In this document: positions 9,096 to 18,370 of the stretch, piece after piece | Position numbering within the stretch: the stretch's first letter is position 1 | Layout: each line of letters opens with the position of its first letter | Origin: Candidatus Pelagibacterales bacterium | GTDB lineage: Bacteria; Pseudomonadota; Alphaproteobacteria; TMED109 | Reading direction: 5' to 3' | Assembly (NCBI GenBank): GCA_002715505.1 | Contig: PAZF01000006.1 | Coordinates: 3,187 to 67,186, forward strand | DNA: 64,000 nt | The notes under the pieces: generated by a model | What the model saw: the letters and a program-made list of their open reading frames with translations, nothing else | Databases searched by the model: none | What the model was told of the DNA's origin: nothing | Made by a program: the position numbers and the translations under genes

Positions 9096-10364
9096 CTAAT
9101 CTAGGACTCTTTTATCATCTATAACTAAGCCATCATTAAAAATCATCCCTTCTTTAATAAGAGATACATTAATACTGAGCTTAAAGTTTGTTTTGAAAAA
9201 TTCTGCTACTTTTTTTTTTAAATCATCATTTTCATAATTAGTTTCACAAATCAACTCTCCATCATCTAAGAAATCCTTTGTAGTAATAATAAACTTTACC
9301 TTAGAAATTTCTTTAAATTTTTTTCTTACTTCATTAAATTGATTAGGAGTTACAAATATACCTTTAAATTTAGTAGATTGTTCTGCTCTTCCCATCCATC
9401 CTTTAATTCTAAAATTTGTTCTTCCACAGGGACTTTGCTCTTGAATAATTTTTGATAAGTCTCCAGTTCCTAATCTAATAATTGGGTAATCATTACTAAT
9501 CTTGGTAATAACTATTTCTCCTACTTCACCTGGAGGAAGAGCTTCAATAGTACCTGGCCTTACTATTTCTAATATTATATCCTCTTCTACCATCATCCCC
9601 TCTATCAAATTATTTTCAGCATCCTTAGTCTCATAAGCAATACAGCCTGCTTCTGCAATACCATACATTTGCATCACATCTACTCCCTCATTTGCTAATA
9701 AACTTCTTAAAGAAGTTGGCAAAGGTTCTGCTCCTACCAATCCTTTTTTAAGGCTAGAAATGTTCATATTATTTTGCTTGGCTTTTTCTAAAATAATCTT
9801 TAAAAAAGAAGGAGTTCCTATATAAAACGAAGGTCTTAAGTTACTTATAGTTTCTATTTGAAGATCTGTGTTACCAATCCCGCCAGGAATTACAGTATTT
9901 CCTAAATTATTAGAAGCATTGTGCATCATTATGCCGGCTGGTCCCAAATGATAAGAAAAGGTATTATAGACAATATCTCCTTTTTTTAAGCCTGCTGCAA
10001 AGAGACTTCTCGACATATTCCAAAAATCATTATTATCACCTGGCTCATAAATAGGCCCTGGAGAAGCAAACATAAAAGGAAAATCACTGTGAGGCTTAGT
10101 TGTAAGATTGCCATAAGGAAAATTATTTTTTTGTAAATTAACTAGAGAGGATTTTTTAGTAATAGGTATAGAGCTCAAGTCATCTCTATTATTGATCTCT
10201 TCAATATTTACATTTTTGAGTATATTTTTCCATCCTTCGGAGTCGTTTATTATTTTCATAAGTTTTTTATTTAAATTTTCAAAAATTATTCTCTCTCTTG
10301 ACTCACGGTCCAATATTTCTCGTTGGTCGTAATAATTTCTTTTAGTTTTGTTATCTAAAGCCAA
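9096..10364 (-). CDS. PaaK-like AMP-dependent ligase family protein lacking the canonical P-loop
   Basis: 422 residues resembling phenylacetate-CoA ligases: a YGIAEAG adenylation motif (about 234-240), RLGTGDLS near 297-304, and the C-terminal GRAEQSTKFKGIFVTP hinge region. At the place of the usual TSGTTG phosphate loop it has SPGPIYEPG (101-109), so normal adenylate formation is uncertain. It starts with TTG at 10364, backed by an AGGAG ribosome site seven bases upstream; this start lies inside the end of livF. It is the last gene of a LivGHMKF plus acyl-CoA synthetase cluster and probably handles the imported acid. Confidence 0.75.
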   Translation of the reverse strand: MALDNKTKRNYYDQREILDRESRERIIFENLNKKLMKIINDSEGWKNILKNVNIEEINNRDDLSSIPITKKSSLVNLQKNNFPYGNLTTKPHSDFPFMFASPGPIYEPGDNNDFWNMSRSLFAAGLKKGDIVYNTFSYHLGPAGIMMHNASNNLGNTVIPGGIGNTDLQIETISNLRPSFYIGTPSFLKIILEKAKQNNMNISSLKKGLVGAEPLPTSLRSLLANEGVDVMQMYGIAEAGCIAYETKDAENNLIEGMMVEEDIILEIVRPGTIEALPPGEVGEIVITKISNDYPIIRLGTGDLSKIIQEQSPCGRTNFRIKGWMGRAEQSTKFKGIFVTPNQFNEVRKKFKEISKVKFIITTKDFLDDGELICETNYENDDLKKKVAEFFKTNFKLSINVSLIKEGMIFNDGLVIDDKRVLD

Positions 10365-11140
10365 CGTTTTCTCCTTTTATAGGATTTTAGGTTTTTAAAA
10401 GATTTTCTATCTCCTTTTCCTCCACCAAGATAAAATTCTTTTACATCTTCGTTTTTAGAAAGCTCTTTTGATCCCCCCTCAAGTACTATTTTTCCATTTT
10501 CCATGATATATGCTCTACTAGAAATATTTAAAGCAAGTCTTGCATTTTGTTCTACTAACAGAATAGTAATCCCTAAATCTTGATTTAGTTTTTTAATAAT
10601 ATTAAAAACTTCTTTTACTAAAAGAGGCGATAAACCCATAGATGGCTCATCCATAAGTATAATATTAGGCTTTGCCATTAATGCTCTTCCGATAGCTAAC
10701 ATTTGTTGCTCGCCACCAGATAAATATCCTGATAGACCTTTTCTTTCTTTTAGTCTAGGAAAATAACTCAAAACTTTTTCTATATCTTTAGAAATATTTC
10801 TCCTATCAACTCTAGTGTGAGCTCCCAATCGTAGATTTTCCTCGACTGTCATATCTGCGATACACCTTCTTCCTTCCATTACTTGAAAAAGTCCATTTTT
10901 TACTATATCTGAAGGATTGCTATCAGTAATTTCTTTATCTAAAAAAAAAATATTTCCTTTAGTAACTTCTCCGTCTTCATTTTTAAGCAATCCAGATATA
11001 GCTTTGAGTGTAGTAGATTTACCAGCACCGTTAGCTCCGAGTAAAGATACTATTTCTCCTTTTTTTACTTTAAGACTTAGACCTTTTATAACCAAAACTA
11101 CTTCATTATAAACTACTTCTATATTTTTAAGTTCTAACAT
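10355..11140 (-). CDS. livF: Branched-chain-type ABC transporter ATPase LivF
   Basis: 261 residues. Walker A GANGAGKST is at 35-43, the signature is LSGGEQQMLAIGRAL, and Walker B is IILMDEPSMGLSP. The pattern matches LivF of the HAAT importer family. It works with LivG, LivH and LivM in the inner membrane and the periplasmic binding protein encoded next upstream. The C-terminus has a lysine/arginine-rich extension of about 20 residues beyond the usual LivF end. The ligand is not necessarily an amino acid, given the two CoA-ligase-like genes in the cluster. Confidence 0.9.
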   Translation of the reverse strand: MLELKNIEVVYNEVVLVIKGLSLKVKKGEIVSLLGANGAGKSTTLKAISGLLKNEDGEVTKGNIFFLDKEITDSNPSDIVKNGLFQVMEGRRCIADMTVEENLRLGAHTRVDRRNISKDIEKVLSYFPRLKERKGLSGYLSGGEQQMLAIGRALMAKPNIILMDEPSMGLSPLLVKEVFNIIKKLNQDLGITILLVEQNARLALNISSRAYIMENGKIVLEGGSKELSKNEDVKEFYLGGGKGDRKSFKNLKSYKRRKRWL

Positions 11141-11152
11141 TATTAAATTTAA

Positions 11153-12436
11153 TTAATAACCTCTCCATTCAGGCCTTCTAGGTAAAGTAATTTGATCAGT
11201 TTTAATTAATTCAATTATTTTTTTACTCATTAAATCGTCAACATTTAGTTTTTCTGTAGTTCCATTAACCTTTACTTTATAAATAGGAACATCCATTAGT
11301 CCTCTATGGTCATCTTCCTTCCAAGTAGATGGAAGACATACTCCATCAAGTCCTTCTGGAACCCACTCTTCGTCTTTATACATAGCTTTTTTTATACCTT
11401 CCCCATTAAACTCACCATCATTCATTGCTTTTTCCATTGCCTCAGCTATATAAAACATCGTGCAAACAGCTGAGATATAATGAACAGATTTGTAGGAATT
11501 CTTTTTGCCGGAAAACTCTGAGACTTTTTTAATAAGTTTCATTCCTTCATTTTTATCTCCCCATACTGAATTAGTTCTGAGTGCAAATACTACACCGTCA
11601 GCAGCTTTACCAGACGCTTTTATCACTGGCTCATCAACTCCCCACACATTTGTCATAAATTGAGTTTCAACGCCAACAGTGTTACATGCCTTTAAAAGTG
11701 AAGTAGTGGAATTTGAAGAATTAGCAAGATAAGCATAGTTAGCTTTAACCTGCTTCAAAGTCAAACACTGTGCCGTGAAATCTCCAGGAGCTAAAGTATA
11801 ATTAATTACAGAAAGAACCTCAAAACCTAATTCCTCTGCATATTCTTGGCATGCCTTTTTTGGTGCATTAGGATATGGGTGATTGTCTCCCATATGAACG
11901 TATTTTGGCTTTTCACTCATGTTTTTTGATTTCCAGTCTTTAAGAGCCCATGTTAGCAAACCTCTGCAAGCATCAGAGTAAGAAGGTCCGTAAAAAAAAT
12001 TATATGGAGCAGCTTTAAAGGAGTTGGGAGCTTTTCCCGTTGGATCAGTAAGCTGTCCAGCATATGAGCCGGAATAGAATGGTATTTTATCTCTGGCAAT
12101 AGTCTCCATTAATGCCTCTGTATCTGCAGTACCCCAACCAATTACTGCTATAACCTTTAATCTAGACTTCCATCTTTTATAAGTTGCTACTGCTCTTGGT
12201 GCTTTATAACTGTAATCTACCGTATCTACTCTTATTTTATTTCCTTTGATACCACCATTTTTATTTATATATTTGATAGCATCAATGAAGCCCTGGCCAA
12301 AAGGCTTTCCTACACTAGAAGTTGCTCCCGTAAAATCTACTAAATGTCCAATAGGAATTTCTTTCGATGAGACGGTAGTTAATTTAAAAAGAAATATTAT
12401 TAAAAGAAAAAAAGATATGTTTTTATTTTTAATCAT
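11153..12436 (-). CDS. Periplasmic substrate-binding protein of the Liv-type transporter
   Basis: 427 residues with a signal peptide (hydrophobic 8-22, cleavage near the SSKE region) and a type-I periplasmic binding fold (Peripla_BP_6): GHLVDFTGATSSVGKPFGQG near 31-50, and SGSYAGQLTDPTGKAPNSF near 126-144. It is longer than LivK and belongs to the branch often linked to aromatic or other organic acids. It lies between livM and livF. Substrate is unknown from sequence. Confidence 0.87.
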   Translation of the reverse strand: MIKNKNISFFLLIIFLFKLTTVSSKEIPIGHLVDFTGATSSVGKPFGQGFIDAIKYINKNGGIKGNKIRVDTVDYSYKAPRAVATYKRWKSRLKVIAVIGWGTADTEALMETIARDKIPFYSGSYAGQLTDPTGKAPNSFKAAPYNFFYGPSYSDACRGLLTWALKDWKSKNMSEKPKYVHMGDNHPYPNAPKKACQEYAEELGFEVLSVINYTLAPGDFTAQCLTLKQVKANYAYLANSSNSTTSLLKACNTVGVETQFMTNVWGVDEPVIKASGKAADGVVFALRTNSVWGDKNEGMKLIKKVSEFSGKKNSYKSVHYISAVCTMFYIAEAMEKAMNDGEFNGEGIKKAMYKDEEWVPEGLDGVCLPSTWKEDDHRGLMDVPIYKVKVNGTTEKLNVDDLMSKKIIELIKTDQITLPRRPEWRGY

Positions 12437-12454
12437 TATTAATGACTCCCTAAG

Positions 12455-13528
12455 TTAATATGAAAATGGATATAGTTTAAACCATGCTCTAATTTGACCC
12501 CATCGATAGGCTAATCCATTGGGTTCAAAAATCAAGAATAATATAATTACAAGGCCAATAGATGCCTCCTTTATGAACGGAATAGCACTTGATAAAGAAA
12601 GAATTTGATCAATTGAAGTATCGGACAAAGATCTAGTTAAAAAATCCATGAGTTCAGGTAAAAGAACCATAAAGGCTGCACCCATTAAAGATCCTCTAAT
12701 TGATCCTAGACCTCCAATTATAATCATTGCAAGAAAAAAAATAGAAAGCTGGATATTGAACTCTTCTATAGATACAAAATTTAGATAGTGCCCATATAGT
12801 GCACCTCCTAAGCCAGCGAAAAAAGATGAGATGCCAAAAGATAATATTCTATACTTCATTAAATTTATTCCCATCATTTCTGCAGATAAATAATGATCTC
12901 TAACGGCTAAGAAAGCTCTCCCATCTCTTGTTCTCATCAGGTTAGTAACCATGATAAAACTTACTATTAACCAGAATAAAACAACGTAAAAATACTTTTC
13001 GTCCGTATCAAAATAAAAATTAAAAATTTTCATAGGCTCTGCTGAAGCTCCATCAACTCCTCCTGTAAACCACGCTGCTCTGGAAAAAAAATCCTCCATT
13101 ATAAATTGGGCTGCCAAGGTAGCTATTGCTAAATATAGCCCCTTTACTCTTGCAGCCGGTATCCCAAATATCAGTCCAACAAATGCTGTCATAGTAGCAG
13201 CCACTGGGATTGCCATCCAAACTGGAACTAGAAATTTATTACTTAACCATGCTGATGCAAATGCCCCGAAGCCAAAAAATACTGCATGTCCTACTGATAT
13301 TTGTCCTGTACACCCAACAAGAATATTTAATCCAAGGGCCGCTATCCCATAGAATCCTATATAAATTAAAAGTGAAATTATATAAGAGTCAAACAAGAAC
13401 GGTGAAATTAAGAGAAATAAAATTCCAATCAAAGTAAGGTAAAAACCTCCTTTATCTTCAAACATGCTCATGTCATTTGAATAAGAAGTTCTGTAATCAC
13501 CACATGGTCTAAATTTTTTTAAACTCAT
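12455..13528 (-). CDS. livM: Liv-type ABC transporter permease LivM
   Basis: 357 residues with about ten hydrophobic helices. It shows the LivM hallmarks LNILVGCTGQISVGHAVFFGFGAF (about 68-91) and GGLGSIRGSLMGAAF near 273-287. It has a hydrophilic N-terminal extension of about 28 residues before the first helix. It forms the membrane channel with LivH. It starts three bases after the livH stop. Confidence 0.91.
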   Translation of the reverse strand: MSLKKFRPCGDYRTSYSNDMSMFEDKGGFYLTLIGILFLLISPFLFDSYIISLLIYIGFYGIAALGLNILVGCTGQISVGHAVFFGFGAFASAWLSNKFLVPVWMAIPVAATMTAFVGLIFGIPAARVKGLYLAIATLAAQFIMEDFFSRAAWFTGGVDGASAEPMKIFNFYFDTDEKYFYVVLFWLIVSFIMVTNLMRTRDGRAFLAVRDHYLSAEMMGINLMKYRILSFGISSFFAGLGGALYGHYLNFVSIEEFNIQLSIFFLAMIIIGGLGSIRGSLMGAAFMVLLPELMDFLTRSLSDTSIDQILSLSSAIPFIKEASIGLVIILFLIFEPNGLAYRWGQIRAWFKLYPFSY

Positions 13529-13531
13529 AAC

Positions 13532-14425
13532 TTAGACTCTCTCAATATCCTTGGTACCAAAAAAACCATATGGTTTAATCATTAATATGATAAGCAGGGC
13601 ATAAAATGGAGCAATTCTCATCATATTACCTATATTTAAATACTGCACATCTAAATAATGGGCAAGATGTTCCAATAGGCCAATTACTAATCCACCTAAT
13701 ATTGCACCTAAGACAGAGTCAAGACCCCCTAATATAACAGCAGGAAATACTTTAATACCCATAAAAGCTATTCCTGAAGAAATTCCATTAACAATTCCAA
13801 AAACTATTCCAGCTACCGCCGAAACTACTGCAGATATTCCCCAAGCAGCAGAGAATACTTGTTTAACTGAAACACCTAAAGATTGTGCAGCTTGCTGATC
13901 AAAAGCTGTCGCACGCATTGCTAAACCCAATCTCGACTTTTTAAAAAAAATTGCAAAACTAATCATAATAAATAGACTAATTAAACCACTCATTATATAA
14001 ACAGTTTGTACTTGTAATCCTAGCAAATTCACACTCTCATTATTAAATATCCTAGGGAAAGGTTCTACAAAAACTCCAAACATCCAATTCATCATTGCTT
14101 GGAAAAAAATTGAAAGTCCAATTGTTACCATAATAATTGATATTATGGGCTCTCCTATAAGAGGTCTTAAAATTATCACTTGTATAAGTATTCCAAAAAT
14201 AGTCATAAAGACCAGTGTAAAAAGAAAAGCTAAATAAAAAGGAAGAGAGAATTTTGCTAGCAACCACCAGCAAGCCCATGCCCCAACCAATAGAAACTCT
14301 CCTTGAGCGAAGTTTACTACTAAACTAGATTTGTAGATTAGAACGAACGCCATAGCAACAACTCCATAAAGCAAACCTATAATAAAGCCGTTTACTAATA
14401 GTTGAATTAAAAAGTCTAGTTCCAT
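13532..14425 (-). CDS. livH: Liv-type ABC transporter permease LivH
   Basis: 297 residues, eight or so membrane helices. The motifs are NGFIIGLLYGVVAMAFVLIYK (12-32), NFAQGEFLLVGAW (38-50) and the EAA-like loop FKKSRLGLAMRATAFDQQAAQSLGV. It pairs with LivM. It begins four bases after the acyl-CoA synthetase gene. The fold and length are standard for LivH. Confidence 0.91.
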   Translation of the reverse strand: MELDFLIQLLVNGFIIGLLYGVVAMAFVLIYKSSLVVNFAQGEFLLVGAWACWWLLAKFSLPFYLAFLFTLVFMTIFGILIQVIILRPLIGEPIISIIMVTIGLSIFFQAMMNWMFGVFVEPFPRIFNNESVNLLGLQVQTVYIMSGLISLFIMISFAIFFKKSRLGLAMRATAFDQQAAQSLGVSVKQVFSAAWGISAVVSAVAGIVFGIVNGISSGIAFMGIKVFPAVILGGLDSVLGAILGGLVIGLLEHLAHYLDVQYLNIGNMMRIAPFYALLIILMIKPYGFFGTKDIERV

Positions 14426-14429
14426 TTCT

Positions 14430-16307
14430 TTACTCCATATTAATTATATTTAATTCTGTTTTGATTCTTTGTTTGCCACCATCTTGTAAATTTATTAGGG
14501 TATCTATTCTAATATTTTTCTTCTCACTATATATTGCCTCTACAATTTCATCATACTTATTTATAACATAATTTCTTCTCAGTTTTTTTGTTCTAGTTAA
14601 TTCATCATCATCCGCATCAAATTCTTTGTATAGAAGTACAAACTTTTTTATGATTTGTTTCTTTGGAACCGATTTATTTACTTTTTTTACTTCAGAAATT
14701 AACAATTCTTCTATATCAGGTTTAGAAGCTAAATCAGAATAGGTAGTAAATGCTACTCTTTTTAATTCTGCCCATTTAGATAGCACGGAGTACCTTATAC
14801 AAATTATAGAAGATAAATAAGGTTTATTTGAACCAATTACAGCTGCTTCTGCTATGAAAGGAGAAAATTTTAACTTATTTTCTAGATATTGTGGAGAATA
14901 TCTTACTTTTTCTGAGGTATAAGACAAATCTGAGACTCTATCTACTACAACTAAATGTTTTGATTTATCAAAATATCCTGCATCTCCTGTATGAAACCAT
15001 TTATTATTTGAAGTATTAGAATTAGCTACTTTTGTCCCAAAATATCCGTTCATACAATTTTTATTCATAACAATAATCTCTCCTAATCCTTCAGTATCAG
15101 GTTCAAAAATATCAACCTTGACTCCATTAAAAGGTATTCCTACAGACTCGTAGTTAACATCATTCTCCCTGTGTATTGTGTATGCTCCTAGTTGCTCTGT
15201 CTGTCCGTAAAGTTGTCTTAAAGGAATTCCCATATTAACAAAAAATTTAAATGTGTCTGGCCCTAATGCGGCACCGCCAGTTGCCGCAGATTTTAAAAAA
15301 GAAAACCCTATTTGGTCTTTTAGAGATCTAAATAGAAAATTTTCGCAGAGAACACTTACTATGAAACTATTGTTTTTACTTTTTAACATACTAAAAAAAT
15401 CAAACAACTTTCTCTTTATAAAAGAAGAATCCATTACTTTAGATCTTATATCTGCTGCTATTTGCTCCCAACTCCTGGGCCCTAAAAGTAAAAATGTTGG
15501 GCCAATTTCACGAAGATCATCAAACATCGTTTCTGGCTCCTCTACAAAGTTTACTTTCATTCTACTCAAACACCATTTGGAAATTGCAAATGTTTGTTCC
15601 ATTATCCAAGGCAAAGGTAAAACAGAAACGTATTCATCTGCACTACTTTTTGGATCTGCTTCAAGATAGTTTTTAGCATGATTTAGTAAATTTTTATGCG
15701 AAATCATTGCTAACTTAGGTTTAGAAGTAGTTCCTGATGTAGGGCAGAAAATACAAATATCATCTTCAGATAAATTGTTAAGTAAATCTGAGTATTTCTG
15801 ACTGTTTTTTTTTATTAAGGAATTTCCAATATCTAATAATTTCTTATATGATATAAGTCTTTTGTCATTGTACTTATTCATACCCTTTTCTTCATCATAA
15901 ATAATTAATTTAATTTGATTTTTGAGATTATTTAGGGAAAGTATCTTGTCTGCCTGTTCTTCATCTTCTACAAACACAACTTCACAGGAAGTCAAATCTA
16001 AAAGATATTCTATTTCACTTTCTAAAGCATCAGCATATAAACCTAAAGCTATTCCACCTAAAGATTGAGAAGCAATTTCTGCAATTACCCATCTAGGAGT
16101 ATTATTACCTATAATACCTATAGCGTTTTTAGCCTTTACTCCTTTATTATCAAGAGCAATAGCTACTCTTTCTATTTCTTTTGAAACTTCTAGCCAACTT
16201 TTAATTTTCCATATTCCAAACTTTTTTTCTCTCATTGCTATCTCGTCAGGATAGTTTTGAGAATTTGATTCTAAAACATGGGGTATTGTAAGAATATTAT
16301 TTTTCAT
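14430..16307 (-). CDS. Long-chain-type acyl-CoA synthetase (AMP-forming)
   Basis: A 625-residue ANL-superfamily adenylating enzyme with an intact P-loop PTSGTTSKPK (189-198), a YGQTEQLGAY adenylation motif and a WFHTGDAGYFD motif. It should activate a carboxylic acid to an acyl-CoA at the cytoplasmic face. It lies between livG and livH, so the likely substrate is what the transporter imports. The livG overlap is 4 bp. Similar clusters of Liv genes with an AMP-ligase occur in other Proteobacteria. The acid is not identifiable here. Confidence 0.87.
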   Translation of the reverse strand: MKNNILTIPHVLESNSQNYPDEIAMREKKFGIWKIKSWLEVSKEIERVAIALDNKGVKAKNAIGIIGNNTPRWVIAEIASQSLGGIALGLYADALESEIEYLLDLTSCEVVFVEDEEQADKILSLNNLKNQIKLIIYDEEKGMNKYNDKRLISYKKLLDIGNSLIKKNSQKYSDLLNNLSEDDICIFCPTSGTTSKPKLAMISHKNLLNHAKNYLEADPKSSADEYVSVLPLPWIMEQTFAISKWCLSRMKVNFVEEPETMFDDLREIGPTFLLLGPRSWEQIAADIRSKVMDSSFIKRKLFDFFSMLKSKNNSFIVSVLCENFLFRSLKDQIGFSFLKSAATGGAALGPDTFKFFVNMGIPLRQLYGQTEQLGAYTIHRENDVNYESVGIPFNGVKVDIFEPDTEGLGEIIVMNKNCMNGYFGTKVANSNTSNNKWFHTGDAGYFDKSKHLVVVDRVSDLSYTSEKVRYSPQYLENKLKFSPFIAEAAVIGSNKPYLSSIICIRYSVLSKWAELKRVAFTTYSDLASKPDIEELLISEVKKVNKSVPKKQIIKKFVLLYKEFDADDDELTRTKKLRRNYVINKYDEIVEAIYSEKKNIRIDTLINLQDGGKQRIKTELNIINME

Positions 16308-17068
16308 ATTTTGTCGTCCCCCAGATATGCTTGCTGAACTCTTGAGTTATTTATAATATCTTTTGGGACTCCTTCAGCAATTTTCTTTCCAAAATCAAGT
16401 ACTATTATTTTTTCTGAAATATCCATTACTACTCCCATATCGTGCTCTATCATTATTACCGTAATATTCCACTCTCTATTTAAATCAATTATAAATCTTG
16501 CCATATCCTCTTTTTCTTCTTGATTCATACCTGCCATAGGTTCATCTAATAAAATTAATTTAGGATTTATAGCTATTGCTCTTGCAAGTTCTACTCTTTT
16601 TCTTAATCCATAAGAAAGGGTTCCAGCAATTGATTTCCGAATATCACTAATTTCTAAAAAATCTAAAATTTTTTCTGCCTCTATTCGGTTATTTACCTCT
16701 TCTTTTTGTCCTCCCAGCAACCAATAAAATGCTCCCTTAATAAAATTATTTTTGAGTAAATGGTGCCTTCCAACAAATATATTTTCTAACACTGTCATAT
16801 GATCAAACAAGGCTAGATTCTGAAAGGTTCTTCCTATACCTAATGAAGCTCTTTTATTAGGATGAAGGGATGTTAGATTATTTCCCTCATAATATAGTTT
16901 GCCCAATGTAGGTTTATATCTACCAGAAATTATATTCAATAATGTAGTTTTTCCTGCACCATTAGGACCAATGATAGAAAATAACGTTTTGTTCTCTACT
17001 TTAAAGCTTACATCTGTAAGAGCCTTAATTCCTCCAAATTGAACAGAAATATTTTTTAGTTCTAACAT
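16304..17068 (-). CDS. livG: Branched-chain-type ABC transporter ATPase LivG
   Basis: 254 residues. Walker A GPNGAGKTT is at 34-42, the signature LSYGLRKRVELARAI replaces the usual LSGGQ-like form, and Walker B is LILLDEPMAGMN. A LivG-type insert (HHLLKNNFIKGAFYWLLGG) is present. It is the first gene of the Liv cluster and partners LivF. A gap of 17 bp separates it from the ThiE-like gene upstream, so the promoter is probably further upstream. Confidence 0.9.
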   Translation of the reverse strand: MLELKNISVQFGGIKALTDVSFKVENKTLFSIIGPNGAGKTTLLNIISGRYKPTLGKLYYEGNNLTSLHPNKRASLGIGRTFQNLALFDHMTVLENIFVGRHHLLKNNFIKGAFYWLLGGQKEEVNNRIEAEKILDFLEISDIRKSIAGTLSYGLRKRVELARAIAINPKLILLDEPMAGMNQEEKEDMARFIIDLNREWNITVIMIEHDMGVVMDISEKIIVLDFGKKIAEGVPKDIINNSRVQQAYLGDDKI

Positions 17069-17085
17069 ATTTTTAAAACAACTCT

Positions 17086-17694
17086 CTAACTAGAAAAAAA
17101 AATGCTAACTCCTCCTATATAAGAAATATTTTTTTTTCTTAATGTTCGTAAATTTTTTTTATTAACTCCCCCTAAAACTCCAATTTCACATTTTAGCAAT
17201 CTAGACAAAAATAACAACCTTGTTAATCCTATAGGTTTTTTTAAGACACTACTAGAAGTTTTAAAAACTGGTGAAATAAATACCCTTTTTACTTTTAAAT
17301 CAATTGTTCTTCGTATATCAGAAAATTTATGAAAAGAGCATGAATATGACAAAGAGCTATAAAGTCTTCCTTTTCTGTATTCCTGTGAGTAATGGACTCC
17401 ATCTGCCCCAACTGACATTGCTACTAGAGGACAGGACGAAATAAAAACTTTAAATCCTTTTGACCTGCATATTCTGGTAACTTGCTTGGCTTTATTATAA
17501 AGATTTTTTTTATTTTTTGATCTAACTACAACACCAACAAGTTTTGTACTGGAAATGCTTTTCAAAAAGGATGCATAATTTAATATTCTTTCTTCATCTA
17601 AGAAGATCCACAAATTAGGATCATAAAAAGTACTATTTTTAACGCAAATAGAATTTACTTGCTTTATTGTATAGTGTATATCTAATTTAGTCAT
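17086..17694 (-). CDS. Thiamine-phosphate-synthase-like (ThiE/TenI) protein
   Basis: 202 residues. The C-terminal half carries the ThiE/TenI barrel features: GADGVHYSQE (about 106-115), VFISPVFKTSSS (about 149-160), LGGVN (about 184-188) and IGGVSIF near the end. The N-terminal half is poorly conserved, and the Asn-Asp pair that binds the pyrimidine diphosphate in ThiE (LINDR) reads FISSC here. It may be a TenI-like or divergent ThiE enzyme and not a functional synthase. It diverges from yggS across only 16 bp, which leaves no room for a TPP riboswitch in the gap. Confidence 0.7.
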   Translation of the reverse strand: MTKLDIHYTIKQVNSICVKNSTFYDPNLWIFLDEERILNYASFLKSISSTKLVGVVVRSKNKKNLYNKAKQVTRICRSKGFKVFISSCPLVAMSVGADGVHYSQEYRKGRLYSSLSYSCSFHKFSDIRRTIDLKVKRVFISPVFKTSSSVLKKPIGLTRLLFLSRLLKCEIGVLGGVNKKNLRTLRKKNISYIGGVSIFFSS

Positions 17695-17710
17695 ACTTGT
17701 AGTTCTGAAA

Positions 17711-18370
17711 ATGTCAGTAATAAATAATTATAAAAAAATAATTGAAAACATAAAAGCTACTTGTAAAAAATATAACAAGAATTATGAAAATATAAACATT
17801 GTAGCGGTTTCTAAACAGCAAACTTTAGATAAAATTAAGTCTTTGTATAATTCTGGGCATAATTGTTTTGGAGAAAACAAACTCAATGAAGCTAATTCCA
17901 AATGGGAAACATTTGAGAAGGGAAAAGTTAAATTACATTTTATAGGAGCACTTCAGTCTAAAAAAATTAAAGAAATTATTAAAATATTTGATGTAATTGA
18001 AACTCTGGACACGGAAAGCTCTGCAAAAAAGATATCTCTGTTGAAAAGCAATAATATTAAAATTCCGAAAATTTTTATACAAATAAATATAGGAGAAGAG
18101 CCACAAAAAAGAGGAGTGGCACCTAGTGACTTTTCTGATTTTTACAACATGTGTAAAATAAAATATGGCTTAGAAATTTCTGGAGCTATGAGCATGCCTC
18201 CAATGCATCAAGACCCTAAAATCTACTTTAAAAATATGTTCTATATTTGTAAAAAAGAAAATATTGAAAATATAAGCATGGGAATGAGCAATGATTATCA
18301 AGAAGCTATAATACAGGGAGCTAATAATCTTAGAATTGGAAGTTCAATATTCGGGGAAAGAGGAAAGTGA
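17711..18370 (+). CDS. yggS: Pyridoxal-phosphate homeostasis protein (YggS/PLPBP)
   Basis: 219 residues of the single-domain alanine-racemase-like barrel. VAVSKQ (about 31-36) holds the PLP-binding lysine, and FGENKLNEANSKW (about 56-68), MSMGMSNDYQEAI (about 192-204) and RIGSSIFGER at the C-terminus are family signatures. It binds and buffers PLP in the cytosol. The stop overlaps the GTG start of the following response-regulator gene, so the two are translationally coupled. Confidence 0.95.
   Translation: MSVINNYKKIIENIKATCKKYNKNYENINIVAVSKQQTLDKIKSLYNSGHNCFGENKLNEANSKWETFEKGKVKLHFIGALQSKKIKEIIKIFDVIETLDTESSAKKISLLKSNNIKIPKIFIQINIGEEPQKRGVAPSDFSDFYNMCKIKYGLEISGAMSMPPMHQDPKIYFKNMFYICKKENIENISMGMSNDYQEAIIQGANNLRIGSSIFGERGK

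Noticed and set aside
17695-17710. TPP riboswitch before the ThiE-like gene
   Set aside because: Only 16 bp separate it from yggS and no TPP-box sequence is visible.
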